DNA of 64,000 bases from Curvibacter microcysteis (lineage in GTDB: Bacteria > Pseudomonadota > Gammaproteobacteria > Burkholderiales > Burkholderiaceae_C): positions 496,001 through 560,000 of the forward strand of contig NZ_JAQSIO010000001.1 of assembly GCF_028649455.1 (NCBI RefSeq), given 5' to 3'. The notes beneath the pieces are model-generated. The model was not told where the DNA came from. It did no database searches and saw nothing but the letters and a program-made list of their open reading frames with translations. A program made the position numbers and the translations under genes. Positions 43,921-53,253 of the stretch are shown piece after piece (position 1 is the first letter of the stretch; every line of letters begins with the position of its first letter).

Positions 43921-46509
43921 TCAAGGCAAAGCCTTGGGTTGGACCCCATTGCTGGCAGGGAGCGGGCTTTGGCCCGCCTTGGGCAAGGGGGCGCGGGACA
44001 AGGCCTCAAAACCCGTGAACCCCTTCATGCGGTCACGCAACTCTTCGCTGACGTCCCTGACCTCTTGGTCAGATCGCACGACGCGTGGCGTCAACACCAC
44101 CAGCAGCTCGGTCCGATTCTGACTGGAGGTGCGAGTTCCAAACAAACCACCCACGACCGGAATCGAACTCAATAAAGGCAGACCCGAACTGCCGTTGGAG
44201 TTGTTGTCACGGATCAAGCCCCCCATGACGATGTACTCACCCGAGCGCACCGCCAGCTTGCTGGTGATCTGGCGCTGGTTGAAGGGGAACTGTCCGGTTG
44301 CAGAATCAGTTTTAGCACCGATGTCGGTGACCGACTGAACCAGGTCCATGGTCACCATGTTGCCGGCATTGACCGAGGGGGTGACCGTGAGGTTCACCCC
44401 AGTGTCCTTATATTGAATGCTGTTGCTCACCGCACCACTGGTGATGATGGTCGAAGCCGTCTGCACCGGCTGCTGCGTGCCCACGGTGATGTTGGCCGTG
44501 TGGTTGTCCAGCACCATCAACGAGGGGCTGGAGATCACCTTGAGCAAAGATTGACTGGCCAAGGCGCTCAGCACGCCCTGAATATTGCCTGCCGAGTTCT
44601 TCAAGGTGTAGGAGAAGCCCTGTACCGCGCTGGACAAGCTGCCGTCCGCTGCGGTGCTCAAAACACCGGTGCCCGAACCGCCATTGACGCCCTTGCCACT
44701 GAACATGCCCTGCAAACCGTATTGCAACGAGTCGCCCAGGGTCACTTCAATGATGGTGGCCTCGATCAGCACCTGGGTCGGCGGCACATCCAGGCGCTTC
44801 AAGGCGGCCTCGATCTTCATGAAGTCGCTGCGGCTGCCGTACACCAAGACGGCATTGTTGATGTCGTCGGCAATCATGCGCAAGCCGGGCGCCAACGTGA
44901 CAGCGGTGGCTGGGGTGCTCTGGGTGTTGACTGAGGTGCGATTCAGGTTGGTGCCCAAAGTCAGGCCACTGCCGCTTGACGAACTGCCCAAACTGGATCC
45001 CAGGCCCGAACTTTGGCTGGTCGACCCCAAGGACGGCGCCACGCCCGTGCTGCTGGCACCCGTGCCACCCGATCCACCAAACAAGCCCCCAATCACCGAC
45101 GCCAGGTGCTTGGCCGAGCCGTTTTGCACCGGGTAGACAAACAACTGCGACTCACCACTGTTGTTGCTGGGCTTGTCCAGGCGCTCAATCCACTGGCGCG
45201 CCTCTTCTAAATAGGCAGCACGCGGCGTCACCACCAAAATGCTGTTCATGCGCTCGATCGGCATGATGCGCACCGCACCAAACAGGGGAAAGCTCTCCGA
45301 CAAGGACGCTGACGAACCCGACGAGGCACTGGACCCAGACAAACCGCCCGTGGCGCCCGAAGTCATGCCAGGCGCCGTACCCGTGGGGGCCGCGGCCGCA
45401 CCAGCCGCCGCCGCCGACGCACCGCCCCCGGTGGTACCGGACATCAGGCGCAGAGCCAACTCAACTTCTTTGATCGTGGCGTACTTGAGCGGGAACACCC
45501 CCACCGACATGCCCTTGAGCAAGTTCACATCAAAGGTGCTGACCACATCGAGCCAGCCCTCGGCCTGGGTGCGGTTGCCCGTCAAGACCAGCAGGTTGCG
45601 CACGCTGTCCACGCGCACCAGGGCGTCGGGGGGCAACATGGGGCGCAAGATGGAAGCCATTTCATTGGCCCCGATGTACTGCAGCGGCACGATGATGGCG
45701 CCGCTGCCTGGTGGCAGAGACGTCTTGGGTACCACCTGGCGGATGGTGGGGAAAATCCCACGCAAGGCTTCTGGCTTGCCAACGTGGAAGGTGCCCCGGC
45801 TGTCCCGGATCATGTTCAGGCCATTGGCCTGCAAGGCGCTTTCCAGCAGCAGCACTGCGTGGTCGGGGGACACATCGGTTTGCGTGGACAAGGTCACCGT
45901 GCCCGCCACTTGGCCGTGCAACACGTAATCGGCCTTGACCACGTCCTTCATCACCACATGAATGACTTCGGAGATCGGCGCCTCTTCAAACTTGAAAGCC
46001 ATCGCCGCGCCTTCAATGGCCGGGAAGGGCTTGGGCGGCGCGATCACCCGGTCGGTCCCCTGCAGGATGCGGGCTTCGGCCTGGGGCGGCGGCTCGGCAG
46101 CAATCTTGGTGCCTGAAGCCGCAGGGGCGGGGGCCACACTGGGTGCCACGGCCGACAGCATCGGCGGCAGCGAAGCGGGCTCGGGGACGACCTGACTGGG
46201 CAGCGGCTCCGCAGGCACGGCCGGGGCCGGGGCCACGGTGGCGGTGGCCGCGACGGCGGTCACCACCACAGCAGGCGCCACGACCGGCACAGCCGCAGGC
46301 TGGGCCACGGTCGGCGTCGCGATCACCGAGACTGGGGCCGGGGCAGGCGCCACGACCACGGGCTTGACCACGGCTGGCCGTGCTGCAGGCGCTGTCACCA
46401 CCGCCCCGCCCACGGCAAAAGGAGAGGGAGCGCCAGCGGTTTGGGCCTGCGCGCAGACCTGAAGCGTGGCGAAGGCCACAACCGTCAAAGCCAAACTGTG
46501 TTTGTTCAT
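43921..46509 (-). CDS. gspD: Type II secretion system secretin
   Basis: 862 residues from ATG 46509. Signal peptide (cleavage near AQA-QTAG), then about 130 residues rich in Pro, Ala and Val, then N0-N3 domains (from AMAFKFEEAPISEVIHVV) and the secretin core (PSLMVLDNHTANITVG, TVTPSVNAGNMVTMDLVQ, ending LPLLSSIPVVGGLFG and ELLVVLTPRVV). Forms the outer-membrane channel. Last gsp gene of the operon. The Pro/Ala linker between signal peptide and N0 is longer than usual. Confidence 0.93.
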   Translation of the reverse strand: MNKHSLALTVVAFATLQVCAQAQTAGAPSPFAVGGAVVTAPAARPAVVKPVVVAPAPAPVSVIATPTVAQPAAVPVVAPAVVVTAVAATATVAPAPAVPAEPLPSQVVPEPASLPPMLSAVAPSVAPAPAASGTKIAAEPPPQAEARILQGTDRVIAPPKPFPAIEGAAMAFKFEEAPISEVIHVVMKDVVKADYVLHGQVAGTVTLSTQTDVSPDHAVLLLESALQANGLNMIRDSRGTFHVGKPEALRGIFPTIRQVVPKTSLPPGSGAIIVPLQYIGANEMASILRPMLPPDALVRVDSVRNLLVLTGNRTQAEGWLDVVSTFDVNLLKGMSVGVFPLKYATIKEVELALRLMSGTTGGGASAAAAGAAAAPTGTAPGMTSGATGGLSGSSASSGSSASLSESFPLFGAVRIMPIERMNSILVVTPRAAYLEEARQWIERLDKPSNNSGESQLFVYPVQNGSAKHLASVIGGLFGGSGGTGASSTGVAPSLGSTSQSSGLGSSLGSSSSGSGLTLGTNLNRTSVNTQSTPATAVTLAPGLRMIADDINNAVLVYGSRSDFMKIEAALKRLDVPPTQVLIEATIIEVTLGDSLQYGLQGMFSGKGVNGGSGTGVLSTAADGSLSSAVQGFSYTLKNSAGNIQGVLSALASQSLLKVISSPSLMVLDNHTANITVGTQQPVQTASTIITSGAVSNSIQYKDTGVNLTVTPSVNAGNMVTMDLVQSVTDIGAKTDSATGQFPFNQRQITSKLAVRSGEYIVMGGLIRDNNSNGSSGLPLLSSIPVVGGLFGTRTSSQNRTELLVVLTPRVVRSDQEVRDVSEELRDRMKGFTGFEALSRAPLPKAGQSPLPASNGVQPKALP

Positions 46510-46523
46510 AGGGTAGTCACTCA

Positions 46524-47186
46524 CTATTTGAGCGGCGTCAGGCCAGCTCGACGCAAGATATCCAGACGCGCAGCCTCACGGGCCCGCGCTTCTTCCTGCA
46601 TTTTTTGTTGGGCCCCCAGGGCCATACCGCCGGGATTGGGCGCCTCCAGCGGTGCGGCCGCGGCAACAGGCGCTGGCGCCCGTGCCGCCACCGCGTGGAT
46701 CAGGGTCAGGGTGCGGCTTTCTTCACCCCGGGCGAAGGTCACCTCCCGCCCGCTGATGGACTTGACCGTCCATTCACCGACATTGGATTGCACTTGGACG
46801 CGCTGGACCTTGCCGTCAATGCGGGCCACGATGCCACCACCGGTCTTGCCGCCGTACACCCCAAACAATTGGATATTGGCCAAAGGGTCCACCGGCGGCG
46901 GCGGAGCTGGCGGCGGTGGCGGTGGCGGCGGCCGGCGGCTAGGCGAAAACAAGGGGCGGTCCAGCACCGCCACAAAGCGGCCCACATCGAGGTCACCCCC
47001 GACCGAGCCGCGCGGCAGATTCACATCCGCCAACGCCATCACCTGAGGCGCCGGCGCCTGCCAGCGCACATCGCGCCAATGCCCCTCTGTGTCCATCCAC
47101 AGGGCCAAGCCGCCCAGGGCCAGCGCCGCATTCAAAGCCAGGAGCAGCCAGGTGCCCTGGCGTGTGAAGAAGAGTTGAAGGTTCAT
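46524..47186 (-). CDS. T2SS inner-membrane linker protein, GspC/GspN-like
   Basis: 220 residues. One N-terminal membrane helix (about 12-31), then VAVLDRPLFSPSRRP, a poly-proline stretch (about 83-98) and an HR-like domain, IQLFGVYGGKTGGGIVARIDGKVQ (here near residues 105-130), ending in a charged helix. The RPLFSPSRRP and HR region are typical of GspC, which links the inner-membrane platform to the secretin. Overlaps gspM by four bases and precedes gspD. Confidence 0.8.
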   Translation of the reverse strand: MNLQLFFTRQGTWLLLALNAALALGGLALWMDTEGHWRDVRWQAPAPQVMALADVNLPRGSVGGDLDVGRFVAVLDRPLFSPSRRPPPPPPPPAPPPPVDPLANIQLFGVYGGKTGGGIVARIDGKVQRVQVQSNVGEWTVKSISGREVTFARGEESRTLTLIHAVAARAPAPVAAAAPLEAPNPGGMALGAQQKMQEEARAREAARLDILRRAGLTPLK

Positions 47187-47743
47187 GGGTGCACCCTCAG
47201 CACATACAGATTGATCTGACCGCCCAGCATCTGGGGCGTTTCGGCCTTGACCACACCAATCGTCTGAGCGGTGAAGCCCTCGACCAAAATGGCGGGCCCA
47301 GGCTCAACCGACAAGGCCACGAAAGCGCTTTGCAGCGCGGTCAACTGCCCTTCAAAGCGCACCACGACGGGGATGCGGTCGAATTGTTTCTCTTGCTTGG
47401 CGGGCAGGACCTGGCTGCTCATCACCTCCAGGCGCGCCTTGGCAAAGGCGTCGCGAACGCGGCGCTGGGCGTCGTTCCCGGCCTGGGTCGCCTCCTGCGC
47501 TTCAGGGTAGGCGTACTGATTGACCAGCGCCGCAGACTGCTGCGCCAAGGTTTGCAGCTTGTCGCGCTGCTGCTCCAGACCCAACAGGCGGGCGTAGCGG
47601 GGCTCCATTTGCCCCATCTGTTCCGTGGCCCATTGGTGCTTGTAAGCCACATAAGCCGCCAGCGCCAGGATCGGGGCCAGCACCAACAAGCCCATCAAAG
47701 CCAGCAAAGAACGGTCGCGGGCCGTGCGCAATACAGAACTCAT
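47183..47743 (-). CDS. gspM: T2SS protein GspM
   Basis: 186 residues. One N-terminal membrane helix (about 14-33), then a coiled-coil (ARLLGLEQQRDKLQTLAQQ) and a ferredoxin-like periplasmic domain. Matches the GspM/PilO-type partner of GspL. It overlaps genes on both sides by four bases, so translation is coupled along the operon. Confidence 0.85.
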   Translation of the reverse strand: MSSVLRTARDRSLLALMGLLVLAPILALAAYVAYKHQWATEQMGQMEPRYARLLGLEQQRDKLQTLAQQSAALVNQYAYPEAQEATQAGNDAQRRVRDAFAKARLEVMSSQVLPAKQEKQFDRIPVVVRFEGQLTALQSAFVALSVEPGPAILVEGFTAQTIGVVKAETPQMLGGQINLYVLRVHP

Positions 47744-49062
47744 CGGACACCTCCTCCAATGGAGAACGGCGAGGAACCCGCCGGCGGGGGCGCGGGGGGC
47801 GGCGGTGGCGGCGCGGCAGGGACTGGTGCCAGCACCGGCGCGGCAACGGGTGCCGCAACAGGCGCGGGCGCGGGAGTCACCGGGGCCACGGGAGCGGCAG
47901 GCACGGGCGTGGCCGTGGTGCTGGTGGCGGCCACGGTCGCAGCGGCAGGCGCCGCCACCACCACGGGCGGCGGTGGCACGGGGTCATTGGCGCGCATGGC
48001 CTTGGCATCCAGGGTCAGCTCGATGGTGAAGCTCTCCTTGGTCGCGCCCAAGGCCTTGACGGCGGCGGTCGGCGCCTTGACATCCTTGAACAGCGGCTCA
48101 GCGCTGAGCTTTTGCATCAACGAGGCCGAATTGGGCGCCAAGCCAATCAGGGTGATTTTGTTGCCTTGCACCTGCAGCGACAGCAAGGAAGCGTCGTCGG
48201 GCAAGGCCTGGGTCAGCAAATCCAAGGTGCGCAGCGGCTCGACGCGGTCGCGCAGCAACTCACCCAGGTTGTTCAATTGGTCGGCGGACTGCACCAGCGC
48301 CTCGCGCTGGCGCAAGAATGGCACGGTGCGGGCCTGCACTTCCTGGAACTGGGCCAAGGCATCGAGCGCACGCAAGCGCAACTGGGCGGTGGGGGTAATG
48401 GCCAGGCCTGCGGCCCCCAGAAAGGCCAGCGCCAACAGGCTGGTGCGCAAGGTGCGGCCAAGCGCCATGCGTCGCTGACGTGCCGCCTCCCCATACCCTT
48501 GCAAGACAATCGGCTGCCCGCGCGGCACCGCAGCGGGATCGCGGACCTGCAAGGCCTCATCGCCTTCCAGCACCCACAACTCTTGTGCGGCTTCATCGAC
48601 TGGCGCGCCCTGGGCGCCCAGCAAGGCGGCCACCTGACGGCGCGAGGCCATGACCAGCAAAACCGAAACCCCAGCGTCGCTATGGCCTTGAACCCCGTAA
48701 CCCCAGACCAGGTCCGAGGCCGCAAAAGGGCTGCTGGTCTGGGCTTCCAGCGCCAGCGCCGAAGCCAGTTCGGCGCCGCCCAGCGCAGGCAGGGTCAGCA
48801 CGCGGGACAGGTACTTGTCCTGGGGCAGCACGCGAGCCGGGAAGGCCAGTCGGGGCGCAGACGCGGGCCAAGGTGTGGCCGCCTGTCCATCCAGCCACAG
48901 CCAGAGCGTGCCATCGGCCCGCACCAAGCGCACCGGCAATGCCGGTGTCAGCCAAGCCAGCAGCGGATGCTGCACAGCCCCCTGCCACAAGCGGCTGAGC
49001 TCGGACCCGGCCTTGCGCAGGTCCAGGCCGAACAGTCGCAAATCTTGAGAGTTCAGTGCCAT
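47740..49062 (-). CDS. gspL: T2SS protein GspL with PilN-like domain and Pro/Ala-rich tail
   Basis: 440 residues. N-terminal cytoplasmic region (about 1-200) resembles the actin-like domain of GspL; a membrane helix (LLALAFLGAAGLAI, about 207-222) precedes a coiled coil and PilN-like ferredoxin fold (to about 350). The last 80 residues are Pro/Ala/Val-rich and end SSPFSIGGGVR. GspL binds the GspE ATPase on the cytoplasmic side. The tail is unusual and resembles the N-terminal linker of the secretin from the same operon. Confidence 0.82.
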   Translation of the reverse strand: MALNSQDLRLFGLDLRKAGSELSRLWQGAVQHPLLAWLTPALPVRLVRADGTLWLWLDGQAATPWPASAPRLAFPARVLPQDKYLSRVLTLPALGGAELASALALEAQTSSPFAASDLVWGYGVQGHSDAGVSVLLVMASRRQVAALLGAQGAPVDEAAQELWVLEGDEALQVRDPAAVPRGQPIVLQGYGEAARQRRMALGRTLRTSLLALAFLGAAGLAITPTAQLRLRALDALAQFQEVQARTVPFLRQREALVQSADQLNNLGELLRDRVEPLRTLDLLTQALPDDASLLSLQVQGNKITLIGLAPNSASLMQKLSAEPLFKDVKAPTAAVKALGATKESFTIELTLDAKAMRANDPVPPPPVVVAAPAAATVAATSTTATPVPAAPVAPVTPAPAPVAAPVAAPVLAPVPAAPPPPPPAPPPAGSSPFSIGGGVR

Positions 49063-49098
49063 CAGGAATAAAAGGGGGTTGACAGTGGGATTGGGGTG

Positions 49099-49953
49099 TT
49101 AACGGGGCGCAGGCTCAAACCAACGACGCGCCACGAAAGTCTGCCAAGGCAGGCCGTCACGGGCACCGGCAGCCACATCGACCCCGCGCAGACTCAGCAG
49201 CCAGCCGCCATCGGCTTGCGGCACACGCGCAATGAGCCAGAAACGGTTGCCAATGGTTGGATCCAGCCAAGCACCGTCGAGGCGACTGGTGTCCACGCCA
49301 GCACCGGAGGTCCGGCGGGCCGTGTCGATTTGAAGCGCGATGGCCTCGTCGCCCCCGGCCAGCACCTTGAGCACCCCCACCGGTGCCGCCAGGGGGTTGA
49401 CCCCACCCGCTGTGCGGCGGTCCGCCACCACAAGGGGAGCGAGTCTAGCATAGAGCTCGTAATCGACCCCGGGCAGTTGGAGCAGGTCTTCCGGGGCGTC
49501 AAACCCCACTGGCGCACCCGAGCCGTCACGCGCCTGGCGCTGTGCCAGCACCAGGTTGGACAGCGCCTCGGCTTGTCCGGCCGCCAGGCCACCCGCCACG
49601 GTGAAGAGGCGAACCAACAAGCCCGCCGGCGCACTGTTGAGGTTGATCAGGCCGGTCAAAGGCAGCACCTGCACCTGGATGGCCACGCCTTCAAACTGCG
49701 TCGGCACGTAGGTCAAGCCGGTCACCGCCGTGGGCTGCACCTGCATTTGTTGCAGCACTTGGTTGATCGCGGCCAGGCCCAGGGCCTCGCTGGTGAGGGC
49801 TCGTCGATTGGCCGACACCTGCCGGATCTCATCACGGGCGGTCTTGACCAGGCCGGTGACCACCAGGCTGAGCGCCGCCACGATCCACAGCACGGCAATC
49901 AAAGCCATGCCGCGCGATCGCGCCGGTGGAGAGACGTGCGACGCCGCGTTCAA
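49099..49953 (-). CDS. gspK: T2SS minor pseudopilin GspK
   Basis: 284 residues from a TTG at 49953, chosen because it gives the prepilin leader ending SRG before MALIAVLWIVAALSLVVTG; the internal ATG at 49908 would start at the cleavage site and lose the leader. The TTG overlaps the gspJ stop. Contains the long alpha-helical insert domain (PEDLLQLPGVDYELYARLAP) typical of GspK, which caps the pseudopilus tip with GspI and GspJ. Confidence 0.88.
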   Translation of the reverse strand: MNAASHVSPPARSRGMALIAVLWIVAALSLVVTGLVKTARDEIRQVSANRRALTSEALGLAAINQVLQQMQVQPTAVTGLTYVPTQFEGVAIQVQVLPLTGLINLNSAPAGLLVRLFTVAGGLAAGQAEALSNLVLAQRQARDGSGAPVGFDAPEDLLQLPGVDYELYARLAPLVVADRRTAGGVNPLAAPVGVLKVLAGGDEAIALQIDTARRTSGAGVDTSRLDGAWLDPTIGNRFWLIARVPQADGGWLLSLRGVDVAAGARDGLPWQTFVARRWFEPAPR

Positions 49954-50654
49954 TCCTGGCTCCCCCCACCCACGGTGAAGCCACCCAGGCTGCTGCTGGA
50001 CGAGCTCATCACCCGCAGCGGGATGATCACGTCGGGCCAGGTCCCCTGGCTGGTCTGCACCAGCAGGCGCACCCGGGCGGGAAACTGATTGACGCGGTCC
50101 GGCGGCGCATCCGCGCGCGGCATCCACTCGGGCTGCCACTGCCCAGGGGCGCGGCGCACGTCCTCATATTGAATAGAGAAGCCGGTCAAACCCAGCACCA
50201 AGGGGCGCATCTCGGTCAAAGCCCAGTCCGGAAACCCGCTCATTGGATTCCAGGGCGCAAAACGCAGGGTCAGGGTCTGGCCTTGCGGCAGAGCCTCCGG
50301 GCCCAGGCGAAACACATAGCGGCCGCCCGCGCCAAATCGGGCCGGCATGATGCCCACCCAGACCATGGCATCCGCGCCGCCCTGGAATAGATAGGGGCTG
50401 CCTTGCGCCGCCGACTGCATGGGCACCTTGCGCATGGCCACACGGCCCAGCGCACCACGCAAAAAGTCGAGACTGGAGCGCAAATCGTCGGCCCGCGCCA
50501 CGCGCGCGTCCACGCGCTCCTCGGTCTGGGCCATGGTGCGCAGCGCCGAGGTCATGGCCAGCATGACCAGGGACATCAAAGACATCACCACCAGCAACTC
50601 CAGCAAAGTGAAGCCCCGGGTGGGAACACGAGCAAGCAAGGGGCGCATCGACAT
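49950..50654 (-). CDS. gspJ: T2SS minor pseudopilin GspJ
   Basis: 234 residues. Prepilin signal TRGFTLLELLVVMSLMSLVML (leader 14 residues, cleavage after Gly, Glu at +5; segment abbreviated at its end). The C-terminal half matches GspJ (RPLVLGLTGFSIQYEDV, PARVRLLVQTSQG), ending in a Ser run and GGGSQD. Pseudopilus tip component processed by prepilin peptidase, which is not encoded here. Confidence 0.9.
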   Translation of the reverse strand: MSMRPLLARVPTRGFTLLELLVVMSLMSLVMLAMTSALRTMAQTEERVDARVARADDLRSSLDFLRGALGRVAMRKVPMQSAAQGSPYLFQGGADAMVWVGIMPARFGAGGRYVFRLGPEALPQGQTLTLRFAPWNPMSGFPDWALTEMRPLVLGLTGFSIQYEDVRRAPGQWQPEWMPRADAPPDRVNQFPARVRLLVQTSQGTWPDVIIPLRVMSSSSSSLGGFTVGGGSQD

Positions 50655-50657
50655 CCA

Positions 50658-51065
50658 CTAGCCCCCTGGAACAACCGGTTTGCGCTGGGGCAGCAAAGTC
50701 ACCGCATCCAGGCTCAGCCAGCGCTCGCCATCCAGCCAGCGCACGGTCATGAACACCCGGTGCAAAGGCACGGCGCGCGGGTCCAGCCCCCCACCCTGCG
50801 TCCAAGGCTCGGAGCGCACCGCCCATTCATAACCTGCCGAACGCCCGCTTTCGTTGACCCCGATGTCCGGCACGGCGTCACGCGCCGACAGCAAAGACTC
50901 CAGCACCACAGCGGCGCGCTGGTAGGCCTCGGCCTGGCCCACGCTGCGCGCCGAGCCGCCACTGGCGCGGTACAGCAAGCCCATGGCCATGCCCATGATG
51001 GCGATGGCCACCAGCAACTCCAGCAAGGAAAAACCCCGGCTGTGGTGGGACAAGGGGCCGCTCAT
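50658..51065 (-). CDS. gspI: T2SS minor pseudopilin GspI
   Basis: 135 residues. Prepilin signal HSRGFSLLELLVAIAIMGMA with Glu at +5, then a short globular domain ending SLDAVTLLPQRK. Overlaps gspH by four bases. Tip-complex subunit that starts pseudopilus assembly with GspJ and GspK. Confidence 0.88.
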   Translation of the reverse strand: MSGPLSHHSRGFSLLELLVAIAIMGMAMGLLYRASGGSARSVGQAEAYQRAAVVLESLLSARDAVPDIGVNESGRSAGYEWAVRSEPWTQGGGLDPRAVPLHRVFMTVRWLDGERWLSLDAVTLLPQRKPVVPGG

Positions 51066-51511
51066 GGCCGGATCGATTCGGTGCTGATCTGGCCCGACAG
51101 CCAGTCCACGCGCACCCGTGTGCCCTGCCCGGACGGGCGGAACACATCCACGCTGCCGCCGGTGGCACCGCCCTCAGGCATGAAACGGATGGCCGCCACT
51201 TGGTTGGCCGACATTTCAATGCCGGCCACGGTGGCACGAACTTGCAAGGGCTCGGGAATGTCACGCGTGCTCTGCCCGTCGATGCCAAAGCGTCGCCCTG
51301 TCAGGTCCAGGCGAAACCGAACCTCGCGGCCCTGAACCCGGGCCTGTTGGCGGGCCAGGCGCAAATCGGACATCATGTTGCGCAGCACGTCGCGGTACTG
51401 GGCGGACTCTTGCATGCGTGAAAAGGCGAAGGGCACCACGCCCACCAGCAAGGCGGCAATGGAGAACACCACCAGCAATTCAATCAGCGTGAAACCACGC
51501 TGCGCCCGCAC
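51062..51511 (-). CDS. gspH: T2SS minor pseudopilin GspH
   Basis: 149 residues. Very short leader MRAQRG before FTLIELLVVFSIAALLVG, then a GspH/FimT-type domain (RLARQQARVQGREVRFRLD). Connects the pseudopilus shaft of GspG to the tip complex. Confidence 0.88.
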   Translation of the reverse strand: MRAQRGFTLIELLVVFSIAALLVGVVPFAFSRMQESAQYRDVLRNMMSDLRLARQQARVQGREVRFRLDLTGRRFGIDGQSTRDIPEPLQVRATVAGIEMSANQVAAIRFMPEGGATGGSVDVFRPSGQGTRVRVDWLSGQISTESIRP

Positions 51512-51526
51512 GCCTGCCGCCCCTGC

Positions 51527-51961
51527 TTACTTGGCGTTGCGCACGTCGGCGTTTTCGCCCTCACCACCAGCGGCACCGTCGGCACCGTAGGAGATGATTT
51601 CCACATTGCCACCCGCCAGGGCGTACTTGTAAGGCTTGCCCCACGGATCGGTGGGCACGCCCCCCTTGAGGTAGGGGCCGTTCCAGCCGGCGGAGACAGC
51701 GGCCGGCTTGGTGACCAGCGCGTCCAGGCCTTCTTCTGCGGTCGGGAAGCGGCCCACGTCGAGCTTGAAGAGGTCCAGGGATTTTTCGAGGTCGGCAATT
51801 TGCACCCCAGCGGTCTTGGACTTGGCGCCCCCCAGCTGGTTCAGCACCCGCGGACCCACCAGACCGGCCAGCAAGGTCAGGATGGCGAGCACCACCAGCA
51901 ATTCGATCAGGGTGAAACCCCGGCTGGCACGTTGACGACGGCTTTGGCGAATGCTCACCAT
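51527..51961 (-). CDS. gspG: T2SS major pseudopilin GspG
   Basis: 144 residues from ATG 51961. Leader ending ASRG, then FTLIELLVVLAILTLLAGLV, and the GspG hallmarks VGRFPTAEEGLDALV and DPWGKPYKY with the calcium-binding C-terminal loop (SYGADGAAGGEGENADVRN). Forms the pseudopilus shaft. Confidence 0.94.
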   Translation of the reverse strand: MVSIRQSRRQRASRGFTLIELLVVLAILTLLAGLVGPRVLNQLGGAKSKTAGVQIADLEKSLDLFKLDVGRFPTAEEGLDALVTKPAAVSAGWNGPYLKGGVPTDPWGKPYKYALAGGNVEIISYGADGAAGGEGENADVRNAK

Positions 51962-51981
51962 GATGAATCCTTCAATAAAAA

Positions 51982-53253
51982 TCAAGCTGCAAGGTCATTG
52001 ATGGACAGGATGCCCAACAAGATGGAGACGATGATCGAGGCGATCATCAAACCCAAAACGATGATCAGAAGCGGCTCCACGAGGGTCAGGCTCCGTTTGA
52101 TGCCCAGCTCCACATCCCGGTTCAGGATGTTGGCCAACTCCAGCATCATGGGGCCAATGCGACCCGTCTCTTCGCCCACTCTGATCAGGTTGATGGCCAG
52201 AGGTTCAAAAATACGCGTGGCCGAAATCGCGTCCACCATCTTGCCGCCCTCTTTGACATTCGGGCCCACGCTGGCCAAGGCCTGGCGCAGCACGGTGTTG
52301 GTGACGGTGTCGGTGGCAATGTGCAAGGCGGTGAGCAAAGGCACGCCGTTGCCCAACAAGGTGCCCAGCGAGCGCGAAAACAAGGTCAGCTGGTACTTCA
52401 GCATCAGCCGGCCGAGCAAGGGCAGGCGCAGCACCCGCACCTGCCACCACTGCTGCCCCTGAGGCGACAACAGCCAGCGCCGCACCAGCCACACCAGCAG
52501 CGCTGCACCCAGCGCCATGAAGAGGCCGTAGCGGGTGAAGGCATGGCCCACGCTCATCACGATGCGGGTCGGCATGGGCAAGGCGTCGCCCATGTCGGTG
52601 AACAGCTTCTCGAACTGCGGCACCACAAAACCCAGCATGGCAATCAGCGACAGCACCGCCACGCCCAACAAAATAGCCGGGTAAATGGTGGCCGAGACGA
52701 CACTTTCACGCAGCGCGCGCAGGCGCTCCATGTGCTCGACCAGGCGCTCCATGACCGAAGTCAATTGGCCGCTGACCTCGCCGGAGCGGATCATGTTGAT
52801 GTAGAAGTCGCCAAACAGGTTGCGGTTCTTGGCCAGCGCCTTGCTGAAAGGCGTGCCGCCCTTGACGTCTTCCAGCGTGCGCTGGGTCAGTTCGGCCACC
52901 GAGGGCTTGTGGCTCATGCCGATCAACACGCGCAAGGCGTTGTCCAGCGCCAGGCCGGCGCGCAGCATGATGGACAGCTCCGAGGTCAGCAGCAGGATGT
53001 CGGCCTGCGTGACCGGCCCACGCCCCAAGCGCTGCTTGCCTGGCGCGGCCACCAGCCCCGCCAGCGCGGCGGCGCCGGCCGACTCCGCCGGGGCGGGTGC
53101 TGCGCCGTCCTCGGCGCCCGGCGCGCGGATGCTCAGCGGCGTGAGGCCGCGCGCGCGCAATTGTTTTTGTACCGCGGCCGCCGATGGGGCGTCCAGCCGC
53201 CCGTCCTGGGCCTTGCCGCTGGCGTCAGCGGCGCGCCAGATGAACTCAGGCAT
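51982..53253 (-). CDS. gspF: T2SS inner-membrane platform protein GspF
   Basis: 423 residues. N-terminal PEFIWRAADASGKAQDG segment, two homologous cytoplasmic helical domains (about 85-200 and 290-400) and three membrane helices, ending in LGLMIASIIVSILLGILSIND. A Pro/Ala-rich insert lies at about residues 48-75. Overlaps gspE by eight bases. Confidence 0.93.
   Translation of the reverse strand: MPEFIWRAADASGKAQDGRLDAPSAAAVQKQLRARGLTPLSIRAPGAEDGAAPAPAESAGAAALAGLVAAPGKQRLGRGPVTQADILLLTSELSIMLRAGLALDNALRVLIGMSHKPSVAELTQRTLEDVKGGTPFSKALAKNRNLFGDFYINMIRSGEVSGQLTSVMERLVEHMERLRALRESVVSATIYPAILLGVAVLSLIAMLGFVVPQFEKLFTDMGDALPMPTRIVMSVGHAFTRYGLFMALGAALLVWLVRRWLLSPQGQQWWQVRVLRLPLLGRLMLKYQLTLFSRSLGTLLGNGVPLLTALHIATDTVTNTVLRQALASVGPNVKEGGKMVDAISATRIFEPLAINLIRVGEETGRIGPMMLELANILNRDVELGIKRSLTLVEPLLIIVLGLMIASIIVSILLGILSINDLAA

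Noticed and set aside
46905..46945. GGC/GGT-rich simple repeat resembling a microsatellite
   Set aside because: It encodes the poly-proline linker of the GspC-like protein in frame; no evidence of slippage or phase variation.
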